Of a stretch of 43,187 nt of DNA, positions 1 through 7,181 are shown in pieces. Every line of letters begins with the position of its first letter. Within the stretch, counting starts at the first letter, position 1. The notes below the pieces were generated by a model, which was not told where the DNA came from, ran no database searches, and was given only the letters and a program-made list of their open reading frames with translations. The translations under genes were made by a program, and so were the position numbers. The DNA is taken from the NCBI GenBank assembly GCA_910578185.1, contig CAJTPN010000024.1, forward strand, positions 1 through 43,187, written 5' to 3'. The DNA is from an uncultured Acetatifactor sp. GTDB taxonomy: Bacteria > Bacillota > Clostridia > Lachnospirales > Lachnospiraceae.

Positions 1-330
1 AGCCGGTGTGGGTTGTGATAGAATGAGACTATCCGATGCAGCTCAGGGCTTTCCGTCTGAGTACACATCCGCAACAAAATATAGACTTTAAAATTTGAAT
101 TGATTTGCATGAATCAGCATAGAAATCAAATGGTGATTCTGCTAATTTTCTGCTAATCGACGTTCCTAAAAACGGCTTCTGCTAATTTTTTGCTAATTTG
201 ATGAAAGTGGATAGTAGTAGATAAAATTGTGCAATATGCAATAAAAAAGCACAATAAGCTGGGTTCTACGAGGACACTTTAGATATAAAAGAGCATGAAA
301 AGATGTGTAAGGTAACCGTAGGACAAGGTA
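1..330. other. end of an integrated element, no intact gene
   Basis: No convincing gene is visible. The first 91 bases are open in frame 2 and end at TAA (89-91), which could be the tail of a gene starting left of the window, but I do not recognise the roughly 29 residues. The rest is AT-rich and carries the paired repeats annotated separately. Its position directly before a truncated tRNA 3' end suggests it is the terminal segment of an integrative element (ICE, prophage or genomic island) that extends leftwards. Confidence 0.45.
139..197. repeat. four YTGCTAAT repeats, possible integrase arm sites
   Basis: Four copies of the octamer (C/T)TGCTAAT begin at 139, 150, 179 and 190. They form two pairs with 11-bp internal spacing, about one helical turn, and the pairs are 40 bp apart. 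Tyrosine recombinases commonly bind short direct repeats (arm-type sites) just inside element ends, and this block lies about 150 bp inside the tRNA-derived junction. The role is inferred from spacing and position; no integrase gene is in the window. Confidence 0.45.
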
Positions 331-339
331 TAAGTTTTC

Positions 340-381
340 CTCCTAAGCGATAGGTCGGACGTTCAAGTCGTCTCGGGGACG
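340..381 (+). repeat. attR-like 3' fragment of tRNA-Arg(CCU)
   Basis: This is the 3' part of a tRNA gene: anticodon loop CTCCTAA (340-346, anticodon CCT at 342-344), variable loop, a five-pair T stem GGACG/CGTCT around loop TTCAAGT (362-368), acceptor strand CGGGGAC (374-380) and discriminator G381. Upstream of the anticodon loop there is no pairing 5' stem, D arm or 5' acceptor strand, so this is not a functional tRNA. Integrases that target tRNA genes leave exactly this kind of 3' duplicate at the distal element end. The intact tRNA-Arg is therefore predicted to the left, outside the window. Confidence 0.75.
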
Positions 382-385
382 TTGG

Positions 386-438
386 AAAGCATTGAAACCA
401 AAGATTTCATTCTTAGGTTTTCAATGCTTTTCTTTTTT
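386..438 (+). terminator. rho-independent terminator of the tRNA-Arg locus
   Basis: An inverted repeat (arms 386-399 and 416-431, core GCATTGAAA/TTTCAATGC) is followed by a run of T. It lies five bases after the tRNA discriminator base. It is probably the original terminator of the tRNA gene, which stayed on the chromosome side when the element integrated. Confidence 0.7.
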
Positions 439-497
439 GTCTCAAAAGAAAACCTGGGATTAGAGGACTTGGTTTTTGGAATATATGTTATCACTGC

Positions 498-617
498 CAG
501 AGGATAGCGGAATTCAATAAGGTCATCACGGTGGACATCGGGGGATTTATGTTGGATTGCCTGCTGATCCAGGGAGGCATTCCGGACCATTTCCTGCGCC
601 GGTGTTCCGTCTCGTAG
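498..617 (+). pseudogene. fragment of a ParM-like actin ATPase (remnant)
   Basis: One frame (501-617) encodes a short peptide containing VITVDIGG and, a little later, a CLLIQGGIPD-like segment, before a stop at 615. This resembles the second phosphate-binding stretch of plasmid-segregation actin homologues of the ParM/StbA type (VVDIGG followed by a strand and G-x-PD). Nothing before or after continues the family, so this is a scrap. The match is from memory of the motif and short; a chance resemblance is possible. It fits the mobile-element debris around it. Confidence 0.35.
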
Positions 618-642
618 TTCCAGAAAAAGAAAAAAACAGTCC

Positions 643-671
643 TTGACACAGAACTTTTCATCGTGGATAAT
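643..671 (+). promoter_or_regulatory. sigma-A-type promoter before the ABC-2 operon
   Basis: TTGACA (643-648) is followed after exactly 17 bp by GATAAT (666-671). The first permease gene starts about 45 bp downstream behind a GGGGG-rich ribosome site. This is the best promoter in the interval and probably drives the transporter genes. Confidence 0.6.
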
Positions 672-715
672 GTATTATACAAAGAAAAGAAAGCAGAGAC
701 GCAAGGGGGCATAAT

Positions 716-1783
716 ATGTGCTTTGTCATTAAGAGTAAAATGTTTCGCATTATGAAAAACCCAATATATTATATTGGCATAATAGCGATGTTAGTATTTG
801 TATATATGCAGTGCGGTGGGTATCTGAAAATAAACTACTTTTCCGATGATTCGCATATAAAGCCTCTTGAAGAAGCCCTTATCGGAGACGCGGATGTGAT
901 GGATGGGTACATACCGATGACGGAAGAAGAAAGGTTCGATGACGGACTGCTTAGATTTAGAAAAGATTTGGTAGAAGCAATTGGAAGGGATGAATCTCAG
1001 ATAGAGGAATTATGCAATAACGCACGTAAAATGGAGATGCGGGATGCGATAGATTATTTAAATAAGGAATGTCCTTTTGTGGAAGATGTTTCCCGCTACT
1101 TTTACATGCGAGGGAAAAAATTGGGAACTGTAACAGAAGTTAATGAGTATATAAAAGGTGCCTTGAGCAGGGAAGATTACATGGATTTTATGGGGCGCAA
1201 GTATGCGGATTACTTGGGAACTATTTTTGTGTTCTTTTGTCTGATTCTTTATCCGTTCTATTTTGGCTCGGATAGTAATAAAGATATCTATGAGCTTCTT
1301 CATACCAAGCCTATATCAGGCAGAAAGTATATTTTATCGCAGGCTCTTGGCAGCATATTTATTGGTTTGGCAGCAGTTTTGCTAATAACACTTGTGTTTC
1401 AGGGCATTATTTTTTTTGGCAAAGACAGATTCGATTTTACTATAAATACTATGAGAATATGGAAATATACGCTTTGGTCACTGACTCCGAGCATTGTTTT
1501 TTTTCCCGCAGTTTTTCTTCTTTTGAGCAATGTTTTTAAGTCGCCTTTTCCGGCAATTCCGATTATATTTATCCAGATTGTGTATTCGAATGCTGGAATA
1601 GAAAATGTTGAAGGATCTTATGGATATATGCATCGTCCGGGTGCGATTTTGATCAGATATCCCGAATTGTTTTTCGAGACGAAAATGGCAGATCAATTTT
1701 ATATCAATCAGATAGGGCTTCTTGTTTTGGGCGCTTTGGTGGTGATACTGGCTATAGTATTATGGGAAAAGAAAAGGGTATAA
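716..1783 (+). CDS. ABC-2 type transporter permease
   Basis: A 355-residue integral membrane protein. Topology: one hydrophobic segment at about residues 16-34, a long polar loop to about 160, then a cluster of about five hydrophobic segments to the C terminus. A first segment, large external domain and later helices are typical of the ABC-2/ABC-transporter permease superfamily. After the second helix comes a cytoplasmic stretch with LLHTKPISGRKY, resembling the coupling region of such permeases. The start at 716 is preceded by a G-rich site at about 704-709; an internal ATG at 740 is possible. It is followed after 12 bp by a second permease and later by an ATPase (2773-3651), which likely form one exporter. 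The substrate is unknown; peptide or drug efflux is a guess. Confidence 0.7.
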   Translation: MCFVIKSKMFRIMKNPIYYIGIIAMLVFVYMQCGGYLKINYFSDDSHIKPLEEALIGDADVMDGYIPMTEEERFDDGLLRFRKDLVEAIGRDESQIEELCNNARKMEMRDAIDYLNKECPFVEDVSRYFYMRGKKLGTVTEVNEYIKGALSREDYMDFMGRKYADYLGTIFVFFCLILYPFYFGSDSNKDIYELLHTKPISGRKYILSQALGSIFIGLAAVLLITLVFQGIIFFGKDRFDFTINTMRIWKYTLWSLTPSIVFFPAVFLLLSNVFKSPFPAIPIIFIQIVYSNAGIENVEGSYGYMHRPGAILIRYPELFFETKMADQFYINQIGLLVLGALVVILAIVLWEKKRV

Positions 1784-1795
1784 CGAAAAACTATT

Positions 1796-2461
1796 ATGAA
1801 ATATTCATTATTAAGAAAAATAAAAACTTACATTGAGGTATCTCTTCCTTGGTATATCAGTATCCCGGTGATTATGTTTTCGATTATGTTTCCGATATTG
1901 TTCGGATGTAACACGTATGAGGATGTTGGGGTTATTTTGGACAGATGTTTTAGTTTTTTGGCAGTGATCACTTTTTCAAACGTTTATTATATTGAATTAC
2001 AGCAAAAAACTGCCGAAGTCTATAATTTGTTGCCAAACAAAAGAAAAACGGCGGATATTTTAAAAAGATTGATTGTAAGATTTCTTTTTCTAACGTGTAT
2101 GATAGGCATCTGCTTTGCAAGCTACTCAATTAAAGGGTTGCATGTGTATGTTGGTAAAGAAGCGGGGACTATGTTTATTCAGGCTTTTTTTTCAGTAGTG
2201 GCGGTAATGTTTTTGTTTGGTGCCATAAGTTTTTTTTGTGTGAATCTATCAAGTAATCTGGGCGTGGGAATCGGAATAGGCATTGTGGCTTGGATGATTT
2301 TGACTTCGACCGTGGCTTTAAACTTGCCTGCTTTGTTCAATTTCTTTGCATATGGTGTCAAAGATGATTGGTATATAGGAAAGGTGACGGCGATAGTTGT
2401 CGGGATGTTGTTTTTGTTTATGGGGACATCATTAATTGATAAAAAATCAAATAAAGGTTAG
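1796..2461 (+). CDS. ABC-2 type permease subunit, second
   Basis: A 221-residue membrane protein with about six hydrophobic segments and no large soluble domain. Segments include residues about 18-38, 92-110, 128-150, 155-178 and 190-215. A cytoplasmic loop after the second segment contains NLLPNKRKTAD, again like the region where ABC-2 permeases contact their ATPase (compare the KPISGRK stretch in the preceding gene). It lies 12 bp after the first permease, so translation from one mRNA is likely. The family assignment rests on topology and context rather than a sharp motif. The next intact gene is the ATPase, but a dead exporter fragment lies in between. Confidence 0.6.
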   Translation: MKYSLLRKIKTYIEVSLPWYISIPVIMFSIMFPILFGCNTYEDVGVILDRCFSFLAVITFSNVYYIELQQKTAEVYNLLPNKRKTADILKRLIVRFLFLTCMIGICFASYSIKGLHVYVGKEAGTMFIQAFFSVVAVMFLFGAISFFCVNLSSNLGVGIGIGIVAWMILTSTVALNLPALFNFFAYGVKDDWYIGKVTAIVVGMLFLFMGTSLIDKKSNKG

Positions 2462-2513
2462 TGGGTAGTGCTTTGGCTTGGAAGGCAAAAAACAAAGAAT
2501 CTGTATTGCCTGA

Positions 2514-2752
2514 ACACTTTTTAAAGGATACCCCATCTTGGTTTTGGATGAGACCACTTCAGCGCTTGATCAGATAACGGAACGCAAGCTGCTGGATAAT
2601 TTGGCTGAGAACATTAAAGGGAAGATATTTATTTTGATAACGCATAGATTAACCAACATTGTTGATGCATGCGGATAAGCCAATATGAACTGATGCAAAA
2701 ATCGTCGTATTATAGTACAATGTTTGGGCGCAAAGAAAACATTGAATATTGA
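2514..2752 (+). pseudogene. C-terminal scrap of an ABC exporter ATPase
   Basis: The frame opened after a stop at 2511 encodes a Walker B plus D-loop segment (ILVLDETTSALD), then the H-loop (ITHRL) and stops at about 2676. Just beyond, in another frame, the expected exporter tail resumes (QYELMQKSSYY, then STMFG) and ends at 2752. This is the end of a bacteriocin/lantibiotic-type ABC exporter nucleotide-binding domain; Walker A, the signature and the membrane domain are missing. At least one frameshift or deletion separates the two parts. It is a different ABC class from the intact ATPase downstream (ETTSALD rather than EPTTGLD), so it is debris from another transporter and not part of the operon. 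Confidence 0.7.
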
Positions 2753-2772
2753 AATATCAGGAGGAATAACTC

Positions 2773-3651
2773 ATGAACATTACGATTGAAAATGTATCTA
2801 TGAAGTTTAAGGAGAATAAAGCATTAGATAATGTCAGCTTTGAAATTGGTGAAGGAATCTTTGGCCTTTTGGGAGAGAACGGAGCCGGAAAGACGACGTT
2901 AATGAGGATTCTGACCACGTTGCTTGAACCTACAGAGGGTAGCGTTACCGTCTGCGGACAGAAGCTTTGTGCGGCAAATAGAGAAGAGATAAAAAAATTG
3001 ATTGGATACCTTCCGCAAGAATTGGGGCTGTATCCGTCTCTGACCGTGAGAGAAACTCTGGACTATTTGGGCGGCCTGTGCGGGTTAAAAAATGGGGAGA
3101 GAAAAGAAAGAATAGATATGCTTTTGGAACAAACCCATATGCATGAGCATCAGAACAAAAAGAACAGGCAGCTGTCCGGGGGAATGAAGCGAAGAGTCGG
3201 CTTGATGCAGGCGATGCTAACAGCTCCCAAAGTGCTCATAGTGGACGAGCCAACTACCGGACTTGATCCTGAAGAAAGAATAAGAATCAGAAATTTATTG
3301 TCCGATTTTTCCAGAGATAAAATTGTTCTTTTTTCCACTCATGTGGTTGAAGATTTGAGTGCAACTTGCTTTAAACTTGGAGTGTTAAAGAGAGGAAAAG
3401 TTATATATCAAGGTACTTTGGCGGATATGATGAAAGCAGCCGATGGTCATGTGTTCCAGAAAGTTGTAAAAGATGAGAAAGAAATGGAAGAATTAAAAAA
3501 CAGTTATAGTATTGTAAACAGTGTTTACGGGGAAGAAGGATATAGGGTTAAGTTTATTTCCAAGAGCAATCCTGATATAACAAACGCCGTCAGAACGGAG
3601 ATATCTTTGGAAGATGCATATATGTATTTAAGCAGTTTCTCTGATAGTTAA
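2773..3651 (+). CDS. ABC transporter ATP-binding protein
   Basis: A 292-residue nucleotide-binding subunit that hydrolyses ATP to drive the adjacent permeases. Visible motifs: Walker A GENGAGKT (residues 34-41), Q-loop around PQE (81-83), signature LSGGM (134-138), Walker B VLIVDEP (154-160) with D-loop GLD, and switch histidine in STHVVED (about 195). The EPTTGLD version and the C-terminal extension of about 85 residues are typical of ABC-2 drug/peptide exporters. An AGGAGG-like site at about 2759-2765 precedes ATG 2773. It is separated from the permeases by the exporter scrap at 2514-2752. Its last codon overlaps the end of the truncated antitoxin on the opposite strand, which marks a recombination joint. 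Confidence 0.85.
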   Translation: MNITIENVSMKFKENKALDNVSFEIGEGIFGLLGENGAGKTTLMRILTTLLEPTEGSVTVCGQKLCAANREEIKKLIGYLPQELGLYPSLTVRETLDYLGGLCGLKNGERKERIDMLLEQTHMHEHQNKKNRQLSGGMKRRVGLMQAMLTAPKVLIVDEPTTGLDPEERIRIRNLLSDFSRDKIVLFSTHVVEDLSATCFKLGVLKRGKVIYQGTLADMMKAADGHVFQKVVKDEKEMEELKNSYSIVNSVYGEEGYRVKFISKSNPDITNAVRTEISLEDAYMYLSSFSDS

Positions 3652-3707
3652 GAAAAATCAAGCTGCCTTTTCATTTCATCATCAAATCGAAGGCTTACTG
3701 TAGTCAT
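3648..3707 (-). pseudogene. N-terminal stub of a RelB/DinJ antitoxin
   Basis: Reading leftwards from ATG at 3705-3707, behind a GGAAG ribosome site (about 3715-3719), the frame gives MTTVSLRFDDEMKRQLDF, then S and a stop at 3648-3650. MTTVSLRFDDEMKRQLD is the classic ribbon-helix-helix start of RelB/DinJ antitoxins (DNA-binding strand TVSLRFDDE). Such proteins normally run to about 85-100 residues; here it ends after 19, exactly where the ABC transporter segment begins. No toxin gene is nearby. The leader and ribosome site look intact, so the transporter segment was joined into the antitoxin gene or its rest was deleted. Confidence 0.7.
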
Positions 3708-3759
3708 GCTATCACTTCCTTTCTGCCTCCATCACAGTATAATTGAAGCAAAATGCAGC

Positions 3760-3786
3760 AAAAATCATTCAAATTGAATGATTTTT
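3760..3786. terminator. bidirectional hairpin terminator
   Basis: A perfect 11-bp inverted repeat AAAAATCATTC / GAATGATTTTT with a 5-base loop is followed by T on the plus strand and preceded by A (T on the minus strand). It can terminate transcription from either side: the ABC operon rightwards, or the GC-rich minus-strand remnant leftwards. Confidence 0.7.
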
Positions 3787-3829
3787 TTCTTATGTGGACA
3801 ATAAAGGATATTATGCAGCTTTTTGCTCT

Positions 3830-4078
3830 TCATCCGGGGGAGGAGAGTCCGGTTCGGATCCGATACTCTTTTCCAATCGCGAGGCAGTGTTCGTTCCCTT
3901 TCGTATCCATGAGCAGCGGGGCTGTGCGCCGGCAGTAGTTCAGGCCCCGCAGGTCCGGCGTTACGATCCGGACGGCGAGGTCCGTGGCCTCGACCGCGGT
4001 GGGCGTGAAGAAGTTCAGCTTGTTGGAGAGCGCCGTCGTCAGCATCTGGGTGATGACGGAGATATGCAGTATGTTCAT
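3830..4078 (-). CDS. GC-rich remnant, hypothetical 82-residue ORF
   Basis: The minus strand has an open frame of 82 codons (start 4078, stop 3830) of plausible composition, with a predicted amphipathic N-terminal half and the segments TPDLRGLNYCRRT and GNEHCLAIGKEYRIRT. I do not recognise the family. The stretch is far more GC-rich (roughly 60 percent by eye) than the AT-rich DNA around it, so it was probably acquired separately. Overlapping frames on both strands are also open, as often happens in GC-rich DNA, so the reading frame is uncertain. It has no clear ribosome site. It is most likely a truncated gene left by an element. Confidence 0.3.
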   Translation of the reverse strand: MNILHISVITQMLTTALSNKLNFFTPTAVEATDLAVRIVTPDLRGLNYCRRTAPLLMDTKGNEHCLAIGKEYRIRTGLSSPG

Positions 4079-4156
4079 AAATAATCTGGAGAGATAGGAA
4101 AAATTCGCAACTCTGACACATCTATTTGCTACAATAAATATATTGGAGGTTTTGGG

Positions 4157-4810
4157 ATGAATGTTTTGATTGTAGAAGACGATGCGGCAATCGCCAATTT
4201 GCTATATATGGATCTGAGTGATGAGGGGTATCAGTGTGTATGTGCCCATGATGGGAAAGCTGCAGCGGATCTGCTGGAAGAAAAGCAGGAATTTGATCTC
4301 ATATTGTTAGACATCATGCTTCCGGAAATAGACGGCTATGAACTGCTGGAATATATCAAACCCATGGATATCCCTGTCATCTTCCTGACAGCAAAAGGCT
4401 CGGTAGGCGACCGCATACACGGGCTGAAAATGGGGGCAGATGATTATATCGCAAAACCCTTCCAGAGCGCAGAAGTGCTTGCCCGTATGGAAGCCGTGCT
4501 GCGGCGGTATGGGAAAAACCGGAAAGAGCTTTCCTTTGCGGATGTCATAGTAGATTTGGAGTGCAGAAAGGTATTCCAGAATGAGAAAGAAGTGGATCTG
4601 ACAGTAAAGGAATATGACCTGCTGGTGGAACTGATGCAGAATAAGAATGCGGCACAGCACAGGGACAGGCTGTATGAGAAAGTATGGAAGGAGCCTTTCC
4701 TGGGGGATACCAGAACGCTGGATACACACATCCAGAGGCTGAGGAAGAAACTGGGATGGGAGGAGCATATAAAGACCATATTCAGGATAGGGTATCGTCT
4801 GGAGGACTGA
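4157..4810 (+). CDS. OmpR/PhoB-type response regulator
   Basis: A 217-residue cytoplasmic transcription factor with an N-terminal receiver domain (about 1-115) and a C-terminal winged-helix DNA-binding domain (about 125-217). The acidic pocket is D8/D9, the phospho-acceptor is D52 in LILLDIMLP, followed by the conserved T and K in FLTAKGS. The effector domain shows the family features LTVKEYDLL and the recognition-helix region DTRTLDTHIQRLRKKL. GGAGG at 4144-4148 precedes ATG 4157. It is the first gene of a long co-directional locus, and the partner kinase follows after 4 bp. By analogy with other regulator-first loci it probably controls the transport genes downstream; this is inference. Confidence 0.93.
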   Translation: MNVLIVEDDAAIANLLYMDLSDEGYQCVCAHDGKAAADLLEEKQEFDLILLDIMLPEIDGYELLEYIKPMDIPVIFLTAKGSVGDRIHGLKMGADDYIAKPFQSAEVLARMEAVLRRYGKNRKELSFADVIVDLECRKVFQNEKEVDLTVKEYDLLVELMQNKNAAQHRDRLYEKVWKEPFLGDTRTLDTHIQRLRKKLGWEEHIKTIFRIGYRLED

Positions 4811-4814
4811 TTTT

Positions 4815-6224
4815 ATGAAATTAGGAGCAAAGATCATAGTCTCCATTATGATATTTTTCAGTGTCATGTTTCTTTTTGGCGGATATGTCCTTATTTCCTA
4901 TTTCTATGAGGTTACCATGGAAAGGGAAGTTGAGGGAGCCATAGAACAGTACCAGTATAACAAATTTGTGGTGCAGGCCAACCTGATCACCAGAGGGGAG
5001 GATTGGTTTAAAGGTGCGGCGGACGGGCAGTATGACATTAGCAGCATGGCTTCGGACATGAATGGCACGGTGGCTTTTCTGGCAGCAGACGGTTCCGTGC
5101 TGTTTTCCGGTTTTCCTGCTAAAACAGAGCTTTCCGTACTGTTTTCAGAAGCAGAACAGGATATGGTAAACTATCGGTTTATGAAGATCAACAACAGAAC
5201 ATTTCTTCTGACCACAGGAATAGTTGCCCATGGGGAGATAAGTGTATATCTCATAACAGGAGTTGACGTGGAAAAAATTCAGGACCAGCAGGCACAGATC
5301 ATAAGGAAATTTGGGGTTGTATATGTGGCAGCAGTGGGCATAGGCATTTTCTTGATTTTTTGTATTTCCTTTTTTATAACCAGACCAATCAAGCAGTTGA
5401 CGGCGGCTACTAAGGAAATAGCAGAGGGAAATTATGGGGAACGTGTGGCAGAGAGCGGCAGTGACGAGGTGAGCCAGCTTGCGGGGAATTTTAACCGGAT
5501 GGCAGAGGCTGTCGATGAAAAGGTACAGGAGCTTTCAGATAGTGCAAGGCAGAAAGAGGATTTTGTCGCCAACTTTGCACATGAGTTAAAGACTCCCCTG
5601 ACTTCCATTATCGGCTATGCAGACCGGATATATAAAAAGGAACTTCCCAGGGAGGAACAGAAGAAAGCGGCATGGTATATCTGGAACGAGGGGATGCGTT
5701 TGGAAGCCCTGTCGCTGAAGCTGATGGATCTGACCATATTAAATCATAAGGATTTCTGTCTGCAGGAAGTAAAGACAGACATTCTGTTTCAGGAGCTTAC
5801 AGCTGATGTGGAGTATCTTATGGATACAAAAGGGGTTTTGCTGGATTGTACTGTGGAGCTTGCCTGTATCGAGGTGGAATATGACCTGTTTAAAACGCTG
5901 TTCCTGAATCTGTTGGATAATGCCATAAAAGCAGGAGCAAAACATATTCAGGTAACAGGGATTGTGGAAAAAAGGGCGGAAGTAACCTGTTTTACCATGC
6001 AGGTGAAGGATGATGGAAACGGCATACCAAGGCAGGAGATAAAGAGAATCACAGAAGCGTTTTACATGGTGGACAAGTCACGTTCCAGGAAGCAGCATGG
6101 CGCAGGAATCGGTCTTGCCTTGTCGGATAAAATAGCACAGATACATGGAAGCAGACTGGAATTTGAAAGTGACGGCAGGAACGGGACAAGTGTGAGGCTA
6201 TGTCTGAAATGCAGAGGAGATTAA
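4815..6224 (+). CDS. sensor histidine kinase
   Basis: A 469-residue membrane sensor that phosphorylates the preceding regulator. TM1 is at about residues 8-30, an external sensing domain follows at about 31-170, TM2 at about 172-195, then HAMP (about 195-248). The dimerisation/phospho-acceptor segment is NFAHELKTPLTS with His at residue 256, and the HATPase domain shows the N box (LFLNLLDNAIKAG), G1 (DDGNGIP) and G2 (GAGIGLAL). Length and order are standard for class I kinases. The external domain matches nothing I recognise, so the signal is unknown. It starts 4 bp after the regulator stop, and the next gene follows after about 20 bp, indicating one transcript. Confidence 0.93.
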   Translation: MKLGAKIIVSIMIFFSVMFLFGGYVLISYFYEVTMEREVEGAIEQYQYNKFVVQANLITRGEDWFKGAADGQYDISSMASDMNGTVAFLAADGSVLFSGFPAKTELSVLFSEAEQDMVNYRFMKINNRTFLLTTGIVAHGEISVYLITGVDVEKIQDQQAQIIRKFGVVYVAAVGIGIFLIFCISFFITRPIKQLTAATKEIAEGNYGERVAESGSDEVSQLAGNFNRMAEAVDEKVQELSDSARQKEDFVANFAHELKTPLTSIIGYADRIYKKELPREEQKKAAWYIWNEGMRLEALSLKLMDLTILNHKDFCLQEVKTDILFQELTADVEYLMDTKGVLLDCTVELACIEVEYDLFKTLFLNLLDNAIKAGAKHIQVTGIVEKRAEVTCFTMQVKDDGNGIPRQEIKRITEAFYMVDKSRSRKQHGAGIGLALSDKIAQIHGSRLEFESDGRNGTSVRLCLKCRGD

Positions 6225-6245
6225 ATTTTGTTTTGGAGACTAAAC

Positions 6246-7064
6246 ATGAATAAAAGCAAACCATATGTCCTGATTGTACTATTTCTGTTGTCGTTTGGAG
6301 TTGTGATTGGCGGATGGTTTCTGACAGAAGCATTGCTTCTTCAGAAACAGGAAGAATTTCTTGACAGAACCGGGCGGATTGCAAGGCGGACTGGAATGCC
6401 GTCCGCCTTGCAGCCAGGGGAGACCTCACTTTTTTCATCCAATCAGCCGGGGGAAACGGGAGGGGATTTGGCGGAAGGTATTTTATTTGAAGGGCAGTCC
6501 TTATCCGAGGAGATAATGGCGGAGGTGTTATCTGTCTGGGAAAGCGGAGCAAATGAGCTGCCACATGAACCCCAAAAGGGACAAATGAATATGGAACAGG
6601 CGATTGAGACAGGAAAAGAGTGGATCACAGTCATGGCGGAATGCGGCATTGTCCCGGAGGGATTGGCAGAATGTGATTTTGATAAAGTTGCTGCGAGACT
6701 GTGTACTCTGGATACCCAGGTTGATTTTGACGATAGCCTGCTTAGCTGCTGGCTGGTTCAGTATACGGAGAACAATGTGGCGGTTAGCCTTACGGTGCAT
6801 GCTTCCAGTGGGAAAATATGGAGGGCCAGTCTTTCCATGAAAGAAAGTGACAGAGTATCAAATGAATACAGCTATGAAGAAATGCTGAAGATTGCATTTC
6901 CATTCATTGACAGAGGAAATACAGGAACTGCAGGTCTGATTAAGAATGATTTTTGTGAAGTCATGCCAGGGGGACTTGTCTACGCAGCGGTAAAAGAATA
7001 TCAGATTGCTGTTAAGAATCAGGATCCTGTTATTGTGATAGATTTTTGGCTGGGTAAGGTATAA
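6246..7064 (+). CDS. membrane-anchored extracytoplasmic protein, unknown
   Basis: A 272-residue protein with one N-terminal hydrophobic segment (residues about 6-27, uncleaved-anchor type) and the rest outside the membrane. The region after the anchor is rich in Gly, Pro and Ser and is probably disordered. The C-terminal half has a PepSY-like feel (a conserved-looking strand plus SGKIWRA), but I do not claim that family firmly. I prefer ATG 6246 over an upstream TTG at 6228 because GGAG (6235-6238) lies 7 bases before it. Its place directly after the kinase suggests an accessory that modulates sensing (compare YycH/YycI or YpeB-type partners), which is inference. Confidence 0.6.
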   Translation: MNKSKPYVLIVLFLLSFGVVIGGWFLTEALLLQKQEEFLDRTGRIARRTGMPSALQPGETSLFSSNQPGETGGDLAEGILFEGQSLSEEIMAEVLSVWESGANELPHEPQKGQMNMEQAIETGKEWITVMAECGIVPEGLAECDFDKVAARLCTLDTQVDFDDSLLSCWLVQYTENNVAVSLTVHASSGKIWRASLSMKESDRVSNEYSYEEMLKIAFPFIDRGNTGTAGLIKNDFCEVMPGGLVYAAVKEYQIAVKNQDPVIVIDFWLGKV

Positions 7065-7120
7065 AAAGAGAAAGATAAGTTTGACAGTTTTGACACATCA
7101 CAGACGAAGGTATGAGACAT

Positions 7121-7170
7121 CTCCTTGCTAAACTATTTTACAAACATTTGTAAAATGATTTGGCAAGGAG
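7121..7170 (+). promoter_or_regulatory. hairpin that sequesters a ribosome site
   Basis: A 24-base arm at 7121-7144 (starts CTCCTTGC, ends TTTTACAAA) pairs with 7147-7170 (TTTGTAAAA to GCAAGGAG). There are only three non-Watson-Crick positions, all of G-U type on one strand. The right arm ends inside the AAGGAGG (7165-7171) that serves the binding-protein gene at 7182. In RNA the hairpin would hide this ribosome site. It could instead be a protein-bound operator. It is too perfect to be chance in a 60-base leader. Confidence 0.65.
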
Positions 7171-7181
7171 GTTTTTATTTT

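Noticed and set aside
2..91. Open frame at the very left edge
   Set aside because: Only about 29 codons, no recognisable residues; mentioned as a possible gene tail but not called.
363..712. Two minus-strand frames of 73-75 codons after the tRNA fragment
   Set aside because: They lack ribosome sites and overlap the tRNA terminator; the plus strand carries the ParM-like motif instead.
3753..4121. Overlapping plus- and minus-strand frames in the GC-rich patch
   Set aside because: Open frames in several phases are expected from GC-rich DNA; low-complexity products rich in Pro, His and Arg. Only the 82-codon minus frame was kept, at low confidence.
4104..7095. Shared GACACATC near 4115 and 7093 as a binding site of the response regulator
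   Set aside because: Eight shared bases in two places without a repeated partner half-site are too little to call an operator.
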